A stretch of DNA of 64,000 bases, taken from Deltaproteobacteria bacterium (GTDB taxonomy: Bacteria; Myxococcota_A; UBA9160; JAJDAL01). The notes below the pieces were generated by a model. The model was not told the origin of the DNA. It saw only the letters and a program-made list of their open reading frames with translations, and did no database searches. A program made the position numbers and the translations under genes. Location of the stretch: contig JAJDAL010000049.1 of assembly GCA_029261875.1 (NCBI GenBank), positions 124,001 through 188,000 on the forward strand, given 5' to 3'. Positions 43,601 to 53,246 of this stretch are shown here, one piece after another (positions within the stretch are counted from its first letter, which is position 1; every line of letters begins with the position of its first letter).

Positions 43601-44980
43601 ATGCTCGATTGGATTCGGGATTTCGGAAGCGCGTTGTCGCGCGTGACGGAGCGCTGGGTTCCGGATTCCTGGGTAATCTGCATGATCTTGACGGCGAGTG
43701 CGCTGTTGCTCGCGATCCTGGGGGCCGGTGCGGGTATCGAACAGTCGATCCTGGCATGGGGTTCGGGGGTTTGGAACCTGCTCGCCCTGGCGATGCAATT
43801 CACCATCGCGATGGTGGCCGCCCATGCGTGTGTGAGCTCGCGACCGGTCTTTCGCTTGCTCGATCGCCTGGCCGGAATTCCCGATCCCGAAAAACCGGCG
43901 GGGGCGGTGATCCTCGCCGGCGTCTTTTCCATGGTCACCGCCTATCTCAATTGGGCGCTGTGTCTGGTGGGCTGCGCGCTTTTCGTTCCGTTCTTGTTGC
44001 GGCGAAACCCGCGGGTCGACGTTCGGGTTGCGATTGCGTCCGCGTATCTGGGCCTGGGAACCGTGTGGCATTGTGGCCTTTCCGGTTCGGCGCCGCTGAT
44101 CGTCGCCACGCCCGGGAATCCGTTGCTGTCACCGGCCTCGGGGCCCGCGGTGTTGGACCGATTGATTCCCGTGACCGAGAGTCTGTTTGCACCGTTCAAC
44201 CTGATCTACATGATCGTAATCGCATGCGTGGGTCTCGGCGCGGCGGTGTTGCTGCATCCGCGCCGGGACGTCGTCACCCTCACACCGGAGCAGATCGACG
44301 CCATCCTGCCGGAGCCCCCGGCAGAGCCCGAAGCGGCCACGACGCCCGGCGGCCACATCGACAATTTCCGCGGTTGGGTGTGGCTCGCGGTGGTATTGCT
44401 CGCCTATCCGTTGGGACATTCCATCGCCACGCGCGGGTTTGGAACGAGCTGGACCATCAACGCGTACAACGTCGTGTTTCTCGTGATGGCATTGGTGCTG
44501 CACGGAAATCCGCTCTCCTTCGTACGCGCTTGTCGCCAGGGGGTCGATGCGGCGTGGGGGATCATTCTGCAGTTTCCCTTCTACGCGGGAATCTTCGGTC
44601 TGATGACGCAGACCGCCCTGGGCACCTGGCTCGGGGACCTGTTCGCGCGGATTTCGACCACCGGGACGTTTCCCCTGCTCGTGTATGTGTACTCGGGGCT
44701 GATGAATCTCTTCGTACCTTCGGCGGGATCGAAATGGCTGATCGAGGCGCCATTCCTGATTCCCGCCGGCGAGCAGCTCGAGGTGTCGGTTACCACCGTA
44801 TTGCTCGCCTACGCGTACGGCGATTCCACGACGAACCTGATCCAGCCGTTCTTTGCGATTCCGATTCTCGCGGTCACGAGACTGCGTTTCGGCGACATCG
44901 TGGGCTATACGTTCTTGATCGCCACGCTGTGTTTTGGCGCCAGTGTGCTCGCGATGCTGTTGATCCCCGCCGATCTATAG
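43601..44980 (+). CDS. atoE: Short-chain fatty-acid transporter (AtoE family)
   Basis: Integral membrane symporter-like protein (459 aa, about twelve helices) of the AtoE family, which takes up short-chain fatty acids such as acetoacetate or butyrate. Family segments include RVTERWVPDSWVICMILTASALLLAI, the NWALCLVGCALFVPFLLRR loop, SAYLGLGTVWHCGLSGSAPL and NLFVPSAGSKWLIEAPFL. TAGGAGAA lies before the ATG. It follows the Nramp-like gene by 15 bp. Confidence 0.9.
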   Translation: MLDWIRDFGSALSRVTERWVPDSWVICMILTASALLLAILGAGAGIEQSILAWGSGVWNLLALAMQFTIAMVAAHACVSSRPVFRLLDRLAGIPDPEKPAGAVILAGVFSMVTAYLNWALCLVGCALFVPFLLRRNPRVDVRVAIASAYLGLGTVWHCGLSGSAPLIVATPGNPLLSPASGPAVLDRLIPVTESLFAPFNLIYMIVIACVGLGAAVLLHPRRDVVTLTPEQIDAILPEPPAEPEAATTPGGHIDNFRGWVWLAVVLLAYPLGHSIATRGFGTSWTINAYNVVFLVMALVLHGNPLSFVRACRQGVDAAWGIILQFPFYAGIFGLMTQTALGTWLGDLFARISTTGTFPLLVYVYSGLMNLFVPSAGSKWLIEAPFLIPAGEQLEVSVTTVLLAYAYGDSTTNLIQPFFAIPILAVTRLRFGDIVGYTFLIATLCFGASVLAMLLIPADL

Positions 44981-45041
44981 GCGTCGCGAGGTTGGTGATG
45001 GGCCGCTTGGAATTGCGTACTCTCCCGCCCCGGGGGACTTC

Positions 45042-46391
45042 ATGAACATCGTAATCGTTGGCGGCGGGCTGGTGGGCTCGACCCTCGCGGGCAAGCTTGC
45101 GCGCGACGGTCACGATGTGACCCTGGTCGAGTCCGACGCCGCCATGGTTCGCGAGCTTTCGGAAGCCCATGACATCCAGGTGATCCACGGTAACGGTGCC
45201 ACGGCGCCGGTACTCCGCCGCGCCGGCATCGAGCGCGCGGAGATGGTGGTCGCCGTGACCCATTCCGATGAGGCCAATATGGTGGTGGGCCTGCTGGGAT
45301 CCACGCTGTTTCGCGTGGAGCACATTCTGGTTCGCCTGCGATCGGCGGACCACGCCGAGGGGTTCACGTTGATCGGTCGCGATCATCCGGCCGAGCACGT
45401 CTGCATCAATCCGGACGCCGCGGCCGTCGAGCGCATCGCGTCGCTGCTCGAAGTGCCCGGGGCCATCGACGTGGTTCATTTCATGAATCGGCAACTCGTG
45501 GTGGCTGGGTTTCGCATCGCACCCGGATCGGATTTCGCCCATCAGCCCGTTTCCTTCATGGGGCTCGCGTTCGCCGATACACCGACCAACGTGGTTGCGA
45601 TTGCGCGCAACGAAGATTGGATCATTCCGCACGGCGACGAGGAAATCCGCCCCGGTGACCTGGTGTACTTCGCCATTGCACGGGATGAATTGAGTTCCGT
45701 GGTGTCCCTGGTGGGGGCACCGGACGAGCAACGGCGCCACATCATGGTGGCGGGCGCGGGATGGATCGGGCTCGAGTTGGCGCGTCGCCTCGAGGGGAGC
45801 GAGCGCCGTGTGATCCTGGTGGAGGAAGATCCCCAGCTCGCCAGCGCGGCCAACGAAGTACTCAAACACACCCTGGTCGTGCAGGGCAATGTCACGGATC
45901 AAACGCTGCTCGAAGAGGAAGACATCGACCGCGTCGCCGCCTTCGTCGCGTTGACGGACAATCATGAAACCAACCTCGTCGCGTGCTTGCTGGCGAAACG
46001 CCTGGGTGCCGGGCGCGTATTCGCGCTGGTGGACAATCCGGCTCTCGTGCATTTGATTGGAGACGTCGGGATCGACTCCGTGATCAGTCCCCGTTCGCTG
46101 GCGATCGACCAAGCCCTGCAACACATTCGCGGTCACGGCGTTCGCGCTGTGGCGGAGCTGCTGACGGATCAGATCGAGGTCGTCGAGCTCGAGGCGAGCA
46201 AGGGAAGTCGGATCGTATCCGCGCCCCTCGCCCAGGCGGGGTTGCCGCGCGGCGTGTTGGTCGCCGCCCTGCGGCGGGGCGAGAGTCTGGTCTTGCCGCG
46301 CGGGGATGACCAGGTGCAACCCGGCGACGAGGTGCTTCTCATTACGACCACCGCGAACGCATCCAAGATCGCGGAGTATCTTTCCGGTTGA
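45042..46391 (+). CDS. trkA: Trk potassium uptake regulatory subunit TrkA
   Basis: Peripheral NAD-binding regulator of TrkH/TrkG K+ channels on the cytoplasmic side. 449 aa in the usual double arrangement: RCK_N (about 1-135, VIVGGGLVGSTLA), RCK_C (about 140-225), RCK_N (about 230-350, IMVAGAGWIGLELARRL), RCK_C (about 365-449). Acidic residues close both nucleotide folds (LVESD, LVEED). The channel gene trkH is not beside it in the window. Its stop overlaps the helicase start by 4 bp (TTGA). Confidence 0.94.
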   Translation: MNIVIVGGGLVGSTLAGKLARDGHDVTLVESDAAMVRELSEAHDIQVIHGNGATAPVLRRAGIERAEMVVAVTHSDEANMVVGLLGSTLFRVEHILVRLRSADHAEGFTLIGRDHPAEHVCINPDAAAVERIASLLEVPGAIDVVHFMNRQLVVAGFRIAPGSDFAHQPVSFMGLAFADTPTNVVAIARNEDWIIPHGDEEIRPGDLVYFAIARDELSSVVSLVGAPDEQRRHIMVAGAGWIGLELARRLEGSERRVILVEEDPQLASAANEVLKHTLVVQGNVTDQTLLEEEDIDRVAAFVALTDNHETNLVACLLAKRLGAGRVFALVDNPALVHLIGDVGIDSVISPRSLAIDQALQHIRGHGVRAVAELLTDQIEVVELEASKGSRIVSAPLAQAGLPRGVLVAALRRGESLVLPRGDDQVQPGDEVLLITTTANASKIAEYLSG

Positions 46392-48949
46392 GCCCCGAAC
46401 GCGATCCCGCGTCGGACGCCCAGGATCCATACGACACTCCGTCGGGTCTCTTGCAACGCGTCGAGGGGTCGAAGGAGCCCGACGCGATTCTCGACCGGTT
46501 CGTCGAGTGGGTGCGCGAGAGCGGTCTCGAACCGTATCCCGCCCAGCAGCAGGCGCTACTCGAGTTGATGTCCGATCACCATGTCGTGCTTTCGACGCCA
46601 ACCGGGTCGGGAAAATCCCTGGTCGCCCTGGCGCTCCACTTCAAAGGGCTTTGCGAGGGGCGGCGCTCGTTCTACACCGCACCCACCAAGGCGCTGGTCA
46701 ACGAAAAATTCTTCTCCCTGTGCGACATCTTCGGAGCCCGATCCGTTGGAATGCTCACCGGCGACGCGAGCATCAATTGGGGGGCTCCCATCATTTGTTG
46801 CACGGCCGAAGTGTTGGCCAACATGGCACTGCGCTCGGGTGAAGCGGTGGATGCCCCCTACGTGGTCGCCGATGAGTTTCACTATTACGGGGATCGAAGT
46901 CGCGGCGTCGCGTGGCAAATTCCGTTGATCGCCTTGCCGCGGACGACTTTCTTGCTGCTGTCCGCCACCCTCGGAAACACGGCGCGGATCGAAGAGCGAC
47001 TTCGCGATTTCACCGGGCGTCCGGTGGCGCACGTATTCTCCGAGGACCGGCCGGTCCCGTTGGATTTCGAGTACGCCGAAACGCCCGTGCGCGAGACCGT
47101 GGAAGGGCTTCTGGAAGCGGGGAAATCGCCGATCTACGTCGTCAACTTCACCCAGCGAGAATGTGCGGCCCAGGCGCAGGGGCTCACCAGTGCCCGGGTG
47201 TTGAATCGGTCGGAGCGCGATCAGGTGGCGGAACAGTTGGCGGGTTTTCGATTCGATAGCCCCTATGGTCGCGATATCCGTCGTTTCCTCCGCAACGGAA
47301 TCGGCATCCACCACGCAGGGCTCTTGCCCAAGTATCGGCTGCTGGTGGAACAGCTCTCCCAACGCGGGCTCCTCAAGGTGATCTGCGGAACCGACACCTT
47401 GGGGGTCGGGGTCAACATTCCGATTCGGACCGTGTTGTTCACCAAGCTCTGCAAGTACGACGGAGAGCAGGTCAGCATTCTGAAGGTTCGCGAATTCAAG
47501 CAGATCGGGGGTCGCGCAGGCCGCAAGGGATTCGACGATCGCGGCAGTGTGGTGTGTCAGGCTCCCGAGCACCTGATTGAAAAACGCAGCGCGAAAACCA
47601 AGGCCGGCCAGAACCGGCGCAGACCCCCGAAGCCGCGACGCCCCCCGCGCGGCATGATTCCCTGGGATGCGAAGACCTTCGAACGTTTGATCAAGCGCCC
47701 GCCGGAACCGTTGGAGTCGCACTTTCGGGTGGGTCACGGAATGGTGGTGAGCGTGCTGCAGCGCGATGAATCCGCGGGCGAACAAGGCTATCGCGCCCTG
47801 GCGGGCTTGATCGATCGCTGCGATGAAGGTCACGCCTCTCGTCGGCGCCTGCGACGCCAGGCCGCGGTGGTATTTCGTTCGCTTCGCAACGCGGGCATCG
47901 TTCGATTGGAGCGGCAGCCGGGTCGGCGCGGCTCCCTCGTGTCGATTCAGGAAGACCTTCAGCAAGAATTCTCCCTGCACCAAACCCTGAGTCTATACCT
48001 CGTGGAGGTGTTGCCGGCGCTCGATCCGGAATCGCCGACCTATGCCCTGGATCTGCTCACGGCCGTGGAATCCGTCTTGGAGGACCCGCGTATCATCCTC
48101 ATGCAGCAGGTCCGCGTGATGAAGGGCAAACTCCTCGAACAGCTGAAATCCCGGCGCGTTCCCTATGAAGAACGCCTGTCGAAGCTCGATGCGGTCTCCC
48201 ATCCCAAACCTGACGCCCCGTTTTTGTATCAGACTTTTTTGGATTTTTCGGAAAAGCACCCCTGGGTGGGCCGCGAGAATCTTCGCCCGAAATCCATCGC
48301 GCGGGAGATGTACGAAGGGTACGAGAGCTTTCACAACTTCGTGCGCCGCTACCAGCTGGCGCGAAGCGAAGGCGTGCTTCTGCGCTACCTGGGGCAGGTG
48401 TACAGCACCCTCGTGCACAGCATTCCGGAAAGCGCTTCCACGGATGCGGTGCAGGATCTGATCGCGTTCTTTCGGGTGATGCTGGGGGATGTCGATTCGA
48501 GTTTGCTCCACGAGTGGGAAGGGCGCGTACACCCGAGGGTGCAGACCCGGGTCGTCGTTGCGCCGCAAGCCCCCACCCTGAGCCGGGCGGCGTTCCGCGC
48601 CCGGGTCCGGGCGGAGATGCACCGCTTGGTGGCGGCGATTGCCGTGCGGGATTGGGAAGCGGCCAGTCGCTGTGTTGCGGAAGTGGAGGGCGATGCCTGG
48701 GACGCCCCGCGATTCGAGGCGGCCTTCGCGCCGTTCTTCGACGAATATGCGGAAGTGGTCTTCGACCCCCAGGCGCGTCGAGCGGACCGAACGCAGATTC
48801 GCGAGGAGGGGCCGGGTTGCTGGCGGGTTCAGCAGGTTCTTTGCGATCCCGAGGGCGACGACGTCTGGTCGATTCAGGCGGAGATCCGACAAGCGACAAT
48901 CGATGCGGACGACGGCCCTTGGATCGAGATTCAGCGCATCGGGATCTAA
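46388..48949 (+). CDS. DExH-box helicase, Ski2-like with DUF3516-type C-terminus
   Basis: Superfamily 2 helicase (853 aa, TTG start inside the trkA stop). Motifs: Walker A TPTGSGKS (70-77), APTKALVNEKFFSL (Ia), DEFHYYGD (II, DExH), SATLGN (III), FLRNGIGIHHAGLLPKYR (IV/Va), GTDTLGVGVNIPI (V) and QIGGRAGRKGFDDRG (VI). The spacing is like that of Ski2/Mtr4 RNA helicases. The 330-residue C-terminal part matches the DUF3516-type ending of bacterial members. The role is presumably in RNA or DNA remodelling. The end overlaps the convergent cyclotransferase-like gene by 4 bp. Confidence 0.9.
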   Translation: MSPERDPASDAQDPYDTPSGLLQRVEGSKEPDAILDRFVEWVRESGLEPYPAQQQALLELMSDHHVVLSTPTGSGKSLVALALHFKGLCEGRRSFYTAPTKALVNEKFFSLCDIFGARSVGMLTGDASINWGAPIICCTAEVLANMALRSGEAVDAPYVVADEFHYYGDRSRGVAWQIPLIALPRTTFLLLSATLGNTARIEERLRDFTGRPVAHVFSEDRPVPLDFEYAETPVRETVEGLLEAGKSPIYVVNFTQRECAAQAQGLTSARVLNRSERDQVAEQLAGFRFDSPYGRDIRRFLRNGIGIHHAGLLPKYRLLVEQLSQRGLLKVICGTDTLGVGVNIPIRTVLFTKLCKYDGEQVSILKVREFKQIGGRAGRKGFDDRGSVVCQAPEHLIEKRSAKTKAGQNRRRPPKPRRPPRGMIPWDAKTFERLIKRPPEPLESHFRVGHGMVVSVLQRDESAGEQGYRALAGLIDRCDEGHASRRRLRRQAAVVFRSLRNAGIVRLERQPGRRGSLVSIQEDLQQEFSLHQTLSLYLVEVLPALDPESPTYALDLLTAVESVLEDPRIILMQQVRVMKGKLLEQLKSRRVPYEERLSKLDAVSHPKPDAPFLYQTFLDFSEKHPWVGRENLRPKSIAREMYEGYESFHNFVRRYQLARSEGVLLRYLGQVYSTLVHSIPESASTDAVQDLIAFFRVMLGDVDSSLLHEWEGRVHPRVQTRVVVAPQAPTLSRAAFRARVRAEMHRLVAAIAVRDWEAASRCVAEVEGDAWDAPRFEAAFAPFFDEYAEVVFDPQARRADRTQIREEGPGCWRVQQVLCDPEGDDVWSIQAEIRQATIDADDGPWIEIQRIGI

Positions 48950-49419
48950 CGCGGCTCGCTTCGCGTCGAAGCGCCCCGGTGTTGCGACCGACGTACGGGA
49001 ATCGCGGCGAGCTGTTCCAGGTACGCGTCGGGCAAGCCATGGACGCGGGCGCCGCGCAGCATGAGTTCTTTGTACCAGTCGAAGGGCGTCGGATCGTCGG
49101 TCAACGTTTCGGCGACGTAGGTTTGGGCGGTCAAGGGCGAACCGCCGTCGAGGGCGATCTCTACGTCCGCGCGGCGATAGCCTTGCTCGAATTCGTCGAG
49201 CCGCGCCAGGTTGGCGCTCGGCAACGCATAGGCGACGCCCCAGACTTCCTCCCCCGCGGCGACCACGATGTTGGCTTTCCCTGATCCGTCGCGTCCGCGT
49301 TTGTTGCAGGACAGACGCATGTCGAGCAGCACGCCGCGCCCCACCACGCGCGCGGTCCCGACGCGCGCGTTCATACGGTCCGGGTCCATGTTCGAGCCGT
49401 AGGCGAAATAGTGAATCAC
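48946..49419 (-). CDS. Gamma-glutamylcyclotransferase-like protein
   Basis: Small GGCT-fold enzyme (157 aa). Start GTG 49419 gives IHYFAYGSNMDPDRM with the substrate-loop YGSNM. The likely catalytic Glu is in ARLDEFEQGYRR. The family cleaves gamma-glutamyl amine bonds releasing 5-oxoproline. The start overlaps the stop of the acyltransferase-like gene by 4 bp (GTGA), so both are translated from one message. A much longer upstream frame lacks family similarity and was not used. Confidence 0.85.
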   Translation of the reverse strand: MIHYFAYGSNMDPDRMNARVGTARVVGRGVLLDMRLSCNKRGRDGSGKANIVVAAGEEVWGVAYALPSANLARLDEFEQGYRRADVEIALDGGSPLTAQTYVAETLTDDPTPFDWYKELMLRGARVHGLPDAYLEQLAAIPVRRSQHRGASTRSEPR

Positions 49420-50564
49420 GGTCCGACCGGGGCCTTGAGGGCGCTTCTCTCCTTCAATACCCGCAGCGCATCGTGGGCATCCGCACGCTCGGCTTCGAGG
49501 AAATGCTCGACTCCGGAACGCAGGCGCGTGTCGGTCAGATAGTGGGCACTGAAGGTGGGTGCGGCGTCGAAGCCGCGGAGTTGTTTGTACTGTCCCCCGG
49601 CTCCGGGTTCGAAAGTCCGAATCTTCTGCGCGATGCTGTGCTCGACCCCTGCGTAGTAGCAGACGTTGAAATGCAGATAGCGAAGCTCCCGAATGCAACC
49701 CCAGTAGCGACCGAAGAGGCCGTCGCCCTTTTGGACATTGAAGGCGCCGCCGACGATTTCACCGCGTTCGCGTGCGATCACCACACACAATCGGTGACGG
49801 AAACGCTGGGCGAGCAGGTCGAAGAAGCGTCGATTCAAGTATTGGCGACCCCAGGGGTACTTCTCGATCGTCGACAGATAAAGAGTGAAGAGGGGGTCGA
49901 AGAGATCGTCGGGGATCGCCGATCCCACCAGGGTGTCGAGGGTGATTCCCTGGTCCGCCATGGCACGCCGCTCGCGCTGGATCTGGTTGCGGCGCTTGCT
50001 GCGGAACTGGCTCAGGTAATCGGCAAAATCGCCGTAGCTGCGGTTGGCCCAGTGATATTGCACACCGACCCGCGGTGCGAAACCGGCTTCTTCGAGCGGT
50101 GCGATTTCATCGGGGCGGCAGAAGTTCACGTGAACGCTGGAGAACCCGTGTTCCTCGCAGACCTGTTGAAGGATCTCGCCAATCTGTCGGATGTACAAGG
50201 AACGATCGAGCCCTTGCGCGATCAAGAAGCGACTTCCGGTCACGGGGGTGAAGGGAACTCCGACCAGAAGCTTCGGGTAGTAGCGGATGCCGGCGCGGTA
50301 GGCGGCGTCCGCCCAGGCGTAGTCGAAGACGAATTCGCCTTCGCTGTGTCCCTTGATGTAGACCGGGCAGGCCGCCACCAGGCGCCCGTTCTCCCGCGCG
50401 ACCAGCGGGCGGGGAAGCCAGCCGGTGTCTTCTCCGACCGCCCCCGCATCTTCCATGGAGGCCAGCCATTCCCATTCGAGGAACGGAGATTCATCGCCCA
50501 CGAGATCGTTCCATTCTTTGGGATCGATCTCGCGCACGCCCGAAATCAGCGAAAACTCGGCCAT
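49416..50564 (-). CDS. FemAB/GNAT-like acyltransferase (DUF482 type)
   Basis: Cytoplasmic protein of 382 aa related to the peptidoglycan-biosynthesis/FemAB-like GNAT families. Family features: SPFLEWEWLASMEDAGAV near the start, LLVGVPFTPVTGSRFL, VHVNFCRPDE, FRSKRRNQIQRERRAM, the IVGGAFNVQKGDGLFGRYWGC core and FEPGAGGQYKQLRGF. These fit the DUF482 group of putative N-acyltransferases acting on amino-acyl or peptide acceptors. ATG 50564 is chosen because the fold begins directly after it; the earlier ATG 50609 adds 15 unrelated residues. Confidence 0.85.
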   Translation of the reverse strand: MAEFSLISGVREIDPKEWNDLVGDESPFLEWEWLASMEDAGAVGEDTGWLPRPLVARENGRLVAACPVYIKGHSEGEFVFDYAWADAAYRAGIRYYPKLLVGVPFTPVTGSRFLIAQGLDRSLYIRQIGEILQQVCEEHGFSSVHVNFCRPDEIAPLEEAGFAPRVGVQYHWANRSYGDFADYLSQFRSKRRNQIQRERRAMADQGITLDTLVGSAIPDDLFDPLFTLYLSTIEKYPWGRQYLNRRFFDLLAQRFRHRLCVVIARERGEIVGGAFNVQKGDGLFGRYWGCIRELRYLHFNVCYYAGVEHSIAQKIRTFEPGAGGQYKQLRGFDAAPTFSAHYLTDTRLRSGVEHFLEAERADAHDALRVLKERSALKAPVGP

Positions 50565-50633
50565 TCGGGGGATTCTAGCGGCGCTGGGGCGGACTGCGTC
50601 GAAGGGCAAGTCGGCTTCGCCTATCCTCTTCGC

Positions 50634-50981
50634 ATGAGCGATCCCGGGAAAAACGGAGGCGGCCGGGGAACCCGCCGCGACGAGGAGCGCGAAGGCGGTG
50701 TCGCGACCAAAACCCGCAGTCGAACCGCGCGTCCTCCTCGATTCAAGGTAATTCTCTACAACGACGACTACACTCCCATGGAGTTCGTGGTGGAGATCCT
50801 CGAAGACCTGTTCCGGAAGAGTCCCGCGGAGGCGACCCAGCTGATGCTACAGATCCATCAATCCGGTCTCGGAATTGCGGGCGTCTACATCCTCGAGATT
50901 GCCGAAACCAAGGTGGTGAACGTCCACCGGCGCGCAGAGGAACGGGGCTATCCCCTGCGGGCCGCGGCGGAGGCCGAATGA
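50634..50981 (+). CDS. clpS: ClpS protease adaptor
   Basis: N-end-rule adaptor that delivers substrates to ClpAP, 115 aa from ATG 50634. A 30-residue charged, disordered N-terminal extension is followed by the conserved fold FKVILYNDDYTPMEFVVEIL. This has the substrate-pocket residues NDD and the Met gate, then LMLQIHQSGLGIAGVYILEIAETKV. The stop overlaps the clpA start by 4 bp, the usual arrangement. Confidence 0.96.
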   Translation: MSDPGKNGGGRGTRRDEEREGGVATKTRSRTARPPRFKVILYNDDYTPMEFVVEILEDLFRKSPAEATQLMLQIHQSGLGIAGVYILEIAETKVVNVHRRAEERGYPLRAAAEAE

Positions 50982-53239
50982 GCGAGATCGGTCGAGAGCT
51001 TCAACTCACCCTCCAGGCTGCGGTTCGCGAAGCCAGCGAACACGGTCACGCCTACCTCACGGTGGAACATCTGCTGTTCGCCGTTCTCCACGACACACGG
51101 GGGACGGAAATCCTGCGCGGCTGCGGGGCCAACATCGATCGCCTGAAGGATGCGCTCGCGCGCTTCTTCGCCGACGAGATCGAAGTGCGCGGTAGCGACG
51201 AACCCGTCGAGACCCGCCAGACCCTGGCGTTTCACCGCGTGCTTCAGAATGCCTTGTCCCATGTGGAAAGCGCCGAGCGCGAAGAGGCGGATGCAGGGGA
51301 TCTGTTGGCCGCCATCTTCCAGGAGCCGGATTCCCATGCGGTCGCTCTCCTCCGGGCCCAGGAGATTACGCGCCTCGACGTGTTGCGCTTCATCTCCCAC
51401 GGTACGCCCAAGGTCCCGGCGTCGGATCGCAACGGACGCGGGAGTGGACCGCGCGAAGCTCAGGAACTCGACGCGGATTCGGAAGAATTGCCCGTAGATC
51501 CCCTGGCCGCGTTTACCGTCGACCTTACCGCTCAGGCGGAAGCGGGCAATTTGGATCCGCTCGTGGGGCGGGATGCGGAAATCGAGCGCACGCTCCACAT
51601 CCTCGCGCGGCGCCGCAAGAACAACCCGTTGTTCGTCGGCGAGACCGGCGTCGGGAAGACCGCCATCGCCGAGGGTTTGGCACTCAAGATTCGTGCGGGC
51701 GAGGTGCCGGAGGATCTCGCGGCGTGTGAGATTTTCTCCCTCGACCTCGGTTCCCTGTTGGCGGGCACGCGCTACCGAGGCGACTTCGAAGAGCGCTTCA
51801 AAGCGTTGACCACCGCCTTGGCGGAACGCGAGAGCCCCATTCTCTTCATCGACGAGATCCACACGATTCTGGGGGCGGGTTCCGCCCAGGGGGGAACCGT
51901 CGATGCATCGAATCTCCTGAAGCCTCTCTTGGCTGCGGGCAGCGTGCGGGCCATGGGGTCCACCACCTATGCGGAGTTCCGCCACTTCGAGCGCGATCGC
52001 GCGCTTTCGCGTCGCTTCCAGCGCGTGGACATCAAGGAACCCAGTGTCGCGGAGACCGTCAAGATTCTTCAGGGCCTGGCGCCGAAATACGAAGCACACC
52101 ACGGAGTGCGCTACACGACCGGCGCACTCAAAGCCGCGGCCGACCTGTCTTCGCGGTACATCCAGGATCGATTCCTGCCCGACAAAGCGATCGACGTGAT
52201 GGATGAAGTGGGTGCTGCCCAGCGATTGCGGCCCGCGGACAAGCGCCGCAAGACGGTCAGTGTGCGGGAGATCGAAGCGGTCGTGGCCCGTATGGCCCAG
52301 ATTCCCGTGAGTCAGACCTCCACTTCGGATCGCGCGCGGCTCGAACGCCTCGGCGAAGACCTGCGTGAGGTCGTCTTCGGTCAGGACGCCGCGATCGAGA
52401 CCGTGGTTCAGGCGGTTCGCCGAACGCGGGCGGGGTTGGGCGGGCGGAATCGACCCATCGGGAGTTTTCTCTTCACGGGCCCCACCGGTGTCGGGAAGAC
52501 CGAGCTCGCAAAGCAATTGGCCCATACGCTCGGAGTGCCGTTCCTGCGTTTCGACATGAGCGAATACATGGAGAAGCACGCGGTTGCCCGGTTGATCGGT
52601 GCGCCCCCGGGCTACGTGGGATACGACCAGGGGGGGCAACTCGTGGAGCAGATTCGCAATCAGCCCTACGCGGTGCTCTTGCTCGACGAGATCGAGAAAG
52701 CACACCCGGACCTGTTCTCGATCCTGCTGCAAGTCATGGACCACGCGACGCTGACGGACAACATGGGTCGCTCGGCGGATTTTCGACACGTGACGCTCAT
52801 CATGACCTCCAACGTGGGCGCACGTGAGATGAATGCCCAAGCCATCGGGTTCTCGGGCGGCCGGAAGGGCGACGGGAAAAAGTCCGTCGAGAAACTCTTC
52901 AGCCCCGAATTTCGCAACCGCCTCGACGAGATTGTCCAATTTCGGTCGCTGGAGCCGGAAGTCATGGGTCAGATCGTCGACAAGTTTTTGCGCGAGATGG
53001 AGGCGCAGCTCAAGGAAAAGAACGTCACGCTTTCACTCACCGAAGCGGCGCGCGCCTGGCTGGCGGAAAAAGGCTTCGATCCCGATTTCGGTGCGCGTCC
53101 CCTGGGACGCGTCATGCAGACGGCGATTTCGGACCGCCTGGCAGACGAGCTTCTGTTCGGAAGCCTCGCCAAGGGGGGCCACGTCGAAGTCGATGTCGGG
53201 GATGGCGAGTTGGTGTTCCGTCCCCAAGCCAAGCATTGA
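50978..53239 (+). CDS. clpA: ATP-dependent Clp protease ATPase subunit ClpA
   Basis: Hexameric AAA+ unfoldase feeding ClpP, 753 aa. N-domain (about 1-140, HAYLTVEHLLFAVLHD). D1 has Walker A GETGVGKT and Walker B LFIDEIH; D2 has GPTGVGKT and LLLDEIEKAHPD. The pore loop is GYVGYDQGG. The ClpP-contact loop is expected near the AQAIGFSGGR region, as in ClpA (IGL/F). The C-terminal D2-small domain ends in an acidic/basic tail. It is cotranscribed with clpS. clpP is not in the window. Confidence 0.96.
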   Translation: MSEIGRELQLTLQAAVREASEHGHAYLTVEHLLFAVLHDTRGTEILRGCGANIDRLKDALARFFADEIEVRGSDEPVETRQTLAFHRVLQNALSHVESAEREEADAGDLLAAIFQEPDSHAVALLRAQEITRLDVLRFISHGTPKVPASDRNGRGSGPREAQELDADSEELPVDPLAAFTVDLTAQAEAGNLDPLVGRDAEIERTLHILARRRKNNPLFVGETGVGKTAIAEGLALKIRAGEVPEDLAACEIFSLDLGSLLAGTRYRGDFEERFKALTTALAERESPILFIDEIHTILGAGSAQGGTVDASNLLKPLLAAGSVRAMGSTTYAEFRHFERDRALSRRFQRVDIKEPSVAETVKILQGLAPKYEAHHGVRYTTGALKAAADLSSRYIQDRFLPDKAIDVMDEVGAAQRLRPADKRRKTVSVREIEAVVARMAQIPVSQTSTSDRARLERLGEDLREVVFGQDAAIETVVQAVRRTRAGLGGRNRPIGSFLFTGPTGVGKTELAKQLAHTLGVPFLRFDMSEYMEKHAVARLIGAPPGYVGYDQGGQLVEQIRNQPYAVLLLDEIEKAHPDLFSILLQVMDHATLTDNMGRSADFRHVTLIMTSNVGAREMNAQAIGFSGGRKGDGKKSVEKLFSPEFRNRLDEIVQFRSLEPEVMGQIVDKFLREMEAQLKEKNVTLSLTEAARAWLAEKGFDPDFGARPLGRVMQTAISDRLADELLFGSLAKGGHVEVDVGDGELVFRPQAKH

Positions 53240-53246
53240 GAAAGCG

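Noticed and set aside
42056..44071. 671-codon minus-strand frame opposite the Nramp-like and AtoE genes
   Set aside because: Composition (Arg, Gln, Asp, His) is typical of the complement of hydrophobic coding sequence. It crosses two real genes.
42343..45045. 900-codon plus-strand frame in another phase over the transporter genes
   Set aside because: Arg/Gly/Pro-rich frame-shift shadow spanning two genes that show clean membrane helices in their own frames.
44874..46601. 575-codon minus-strand frame opposite trkA
   Set aside because: trkA on the plus strand has four recognisable RCK domains; the antisense has none.
48946..49698. Longer start for the cyclotransferase-like protein (250 aa)
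   Set aside because: The extra N-terminal residues overlap the upstream gene in another frame and lack similarity. GTG 49419 gives the family start.
50948..52939. 663-codon minus-strand frame opposite clpA
   Set aside because: clpA is complete with both AAA+ modules, so the opposite frame is a shadow.
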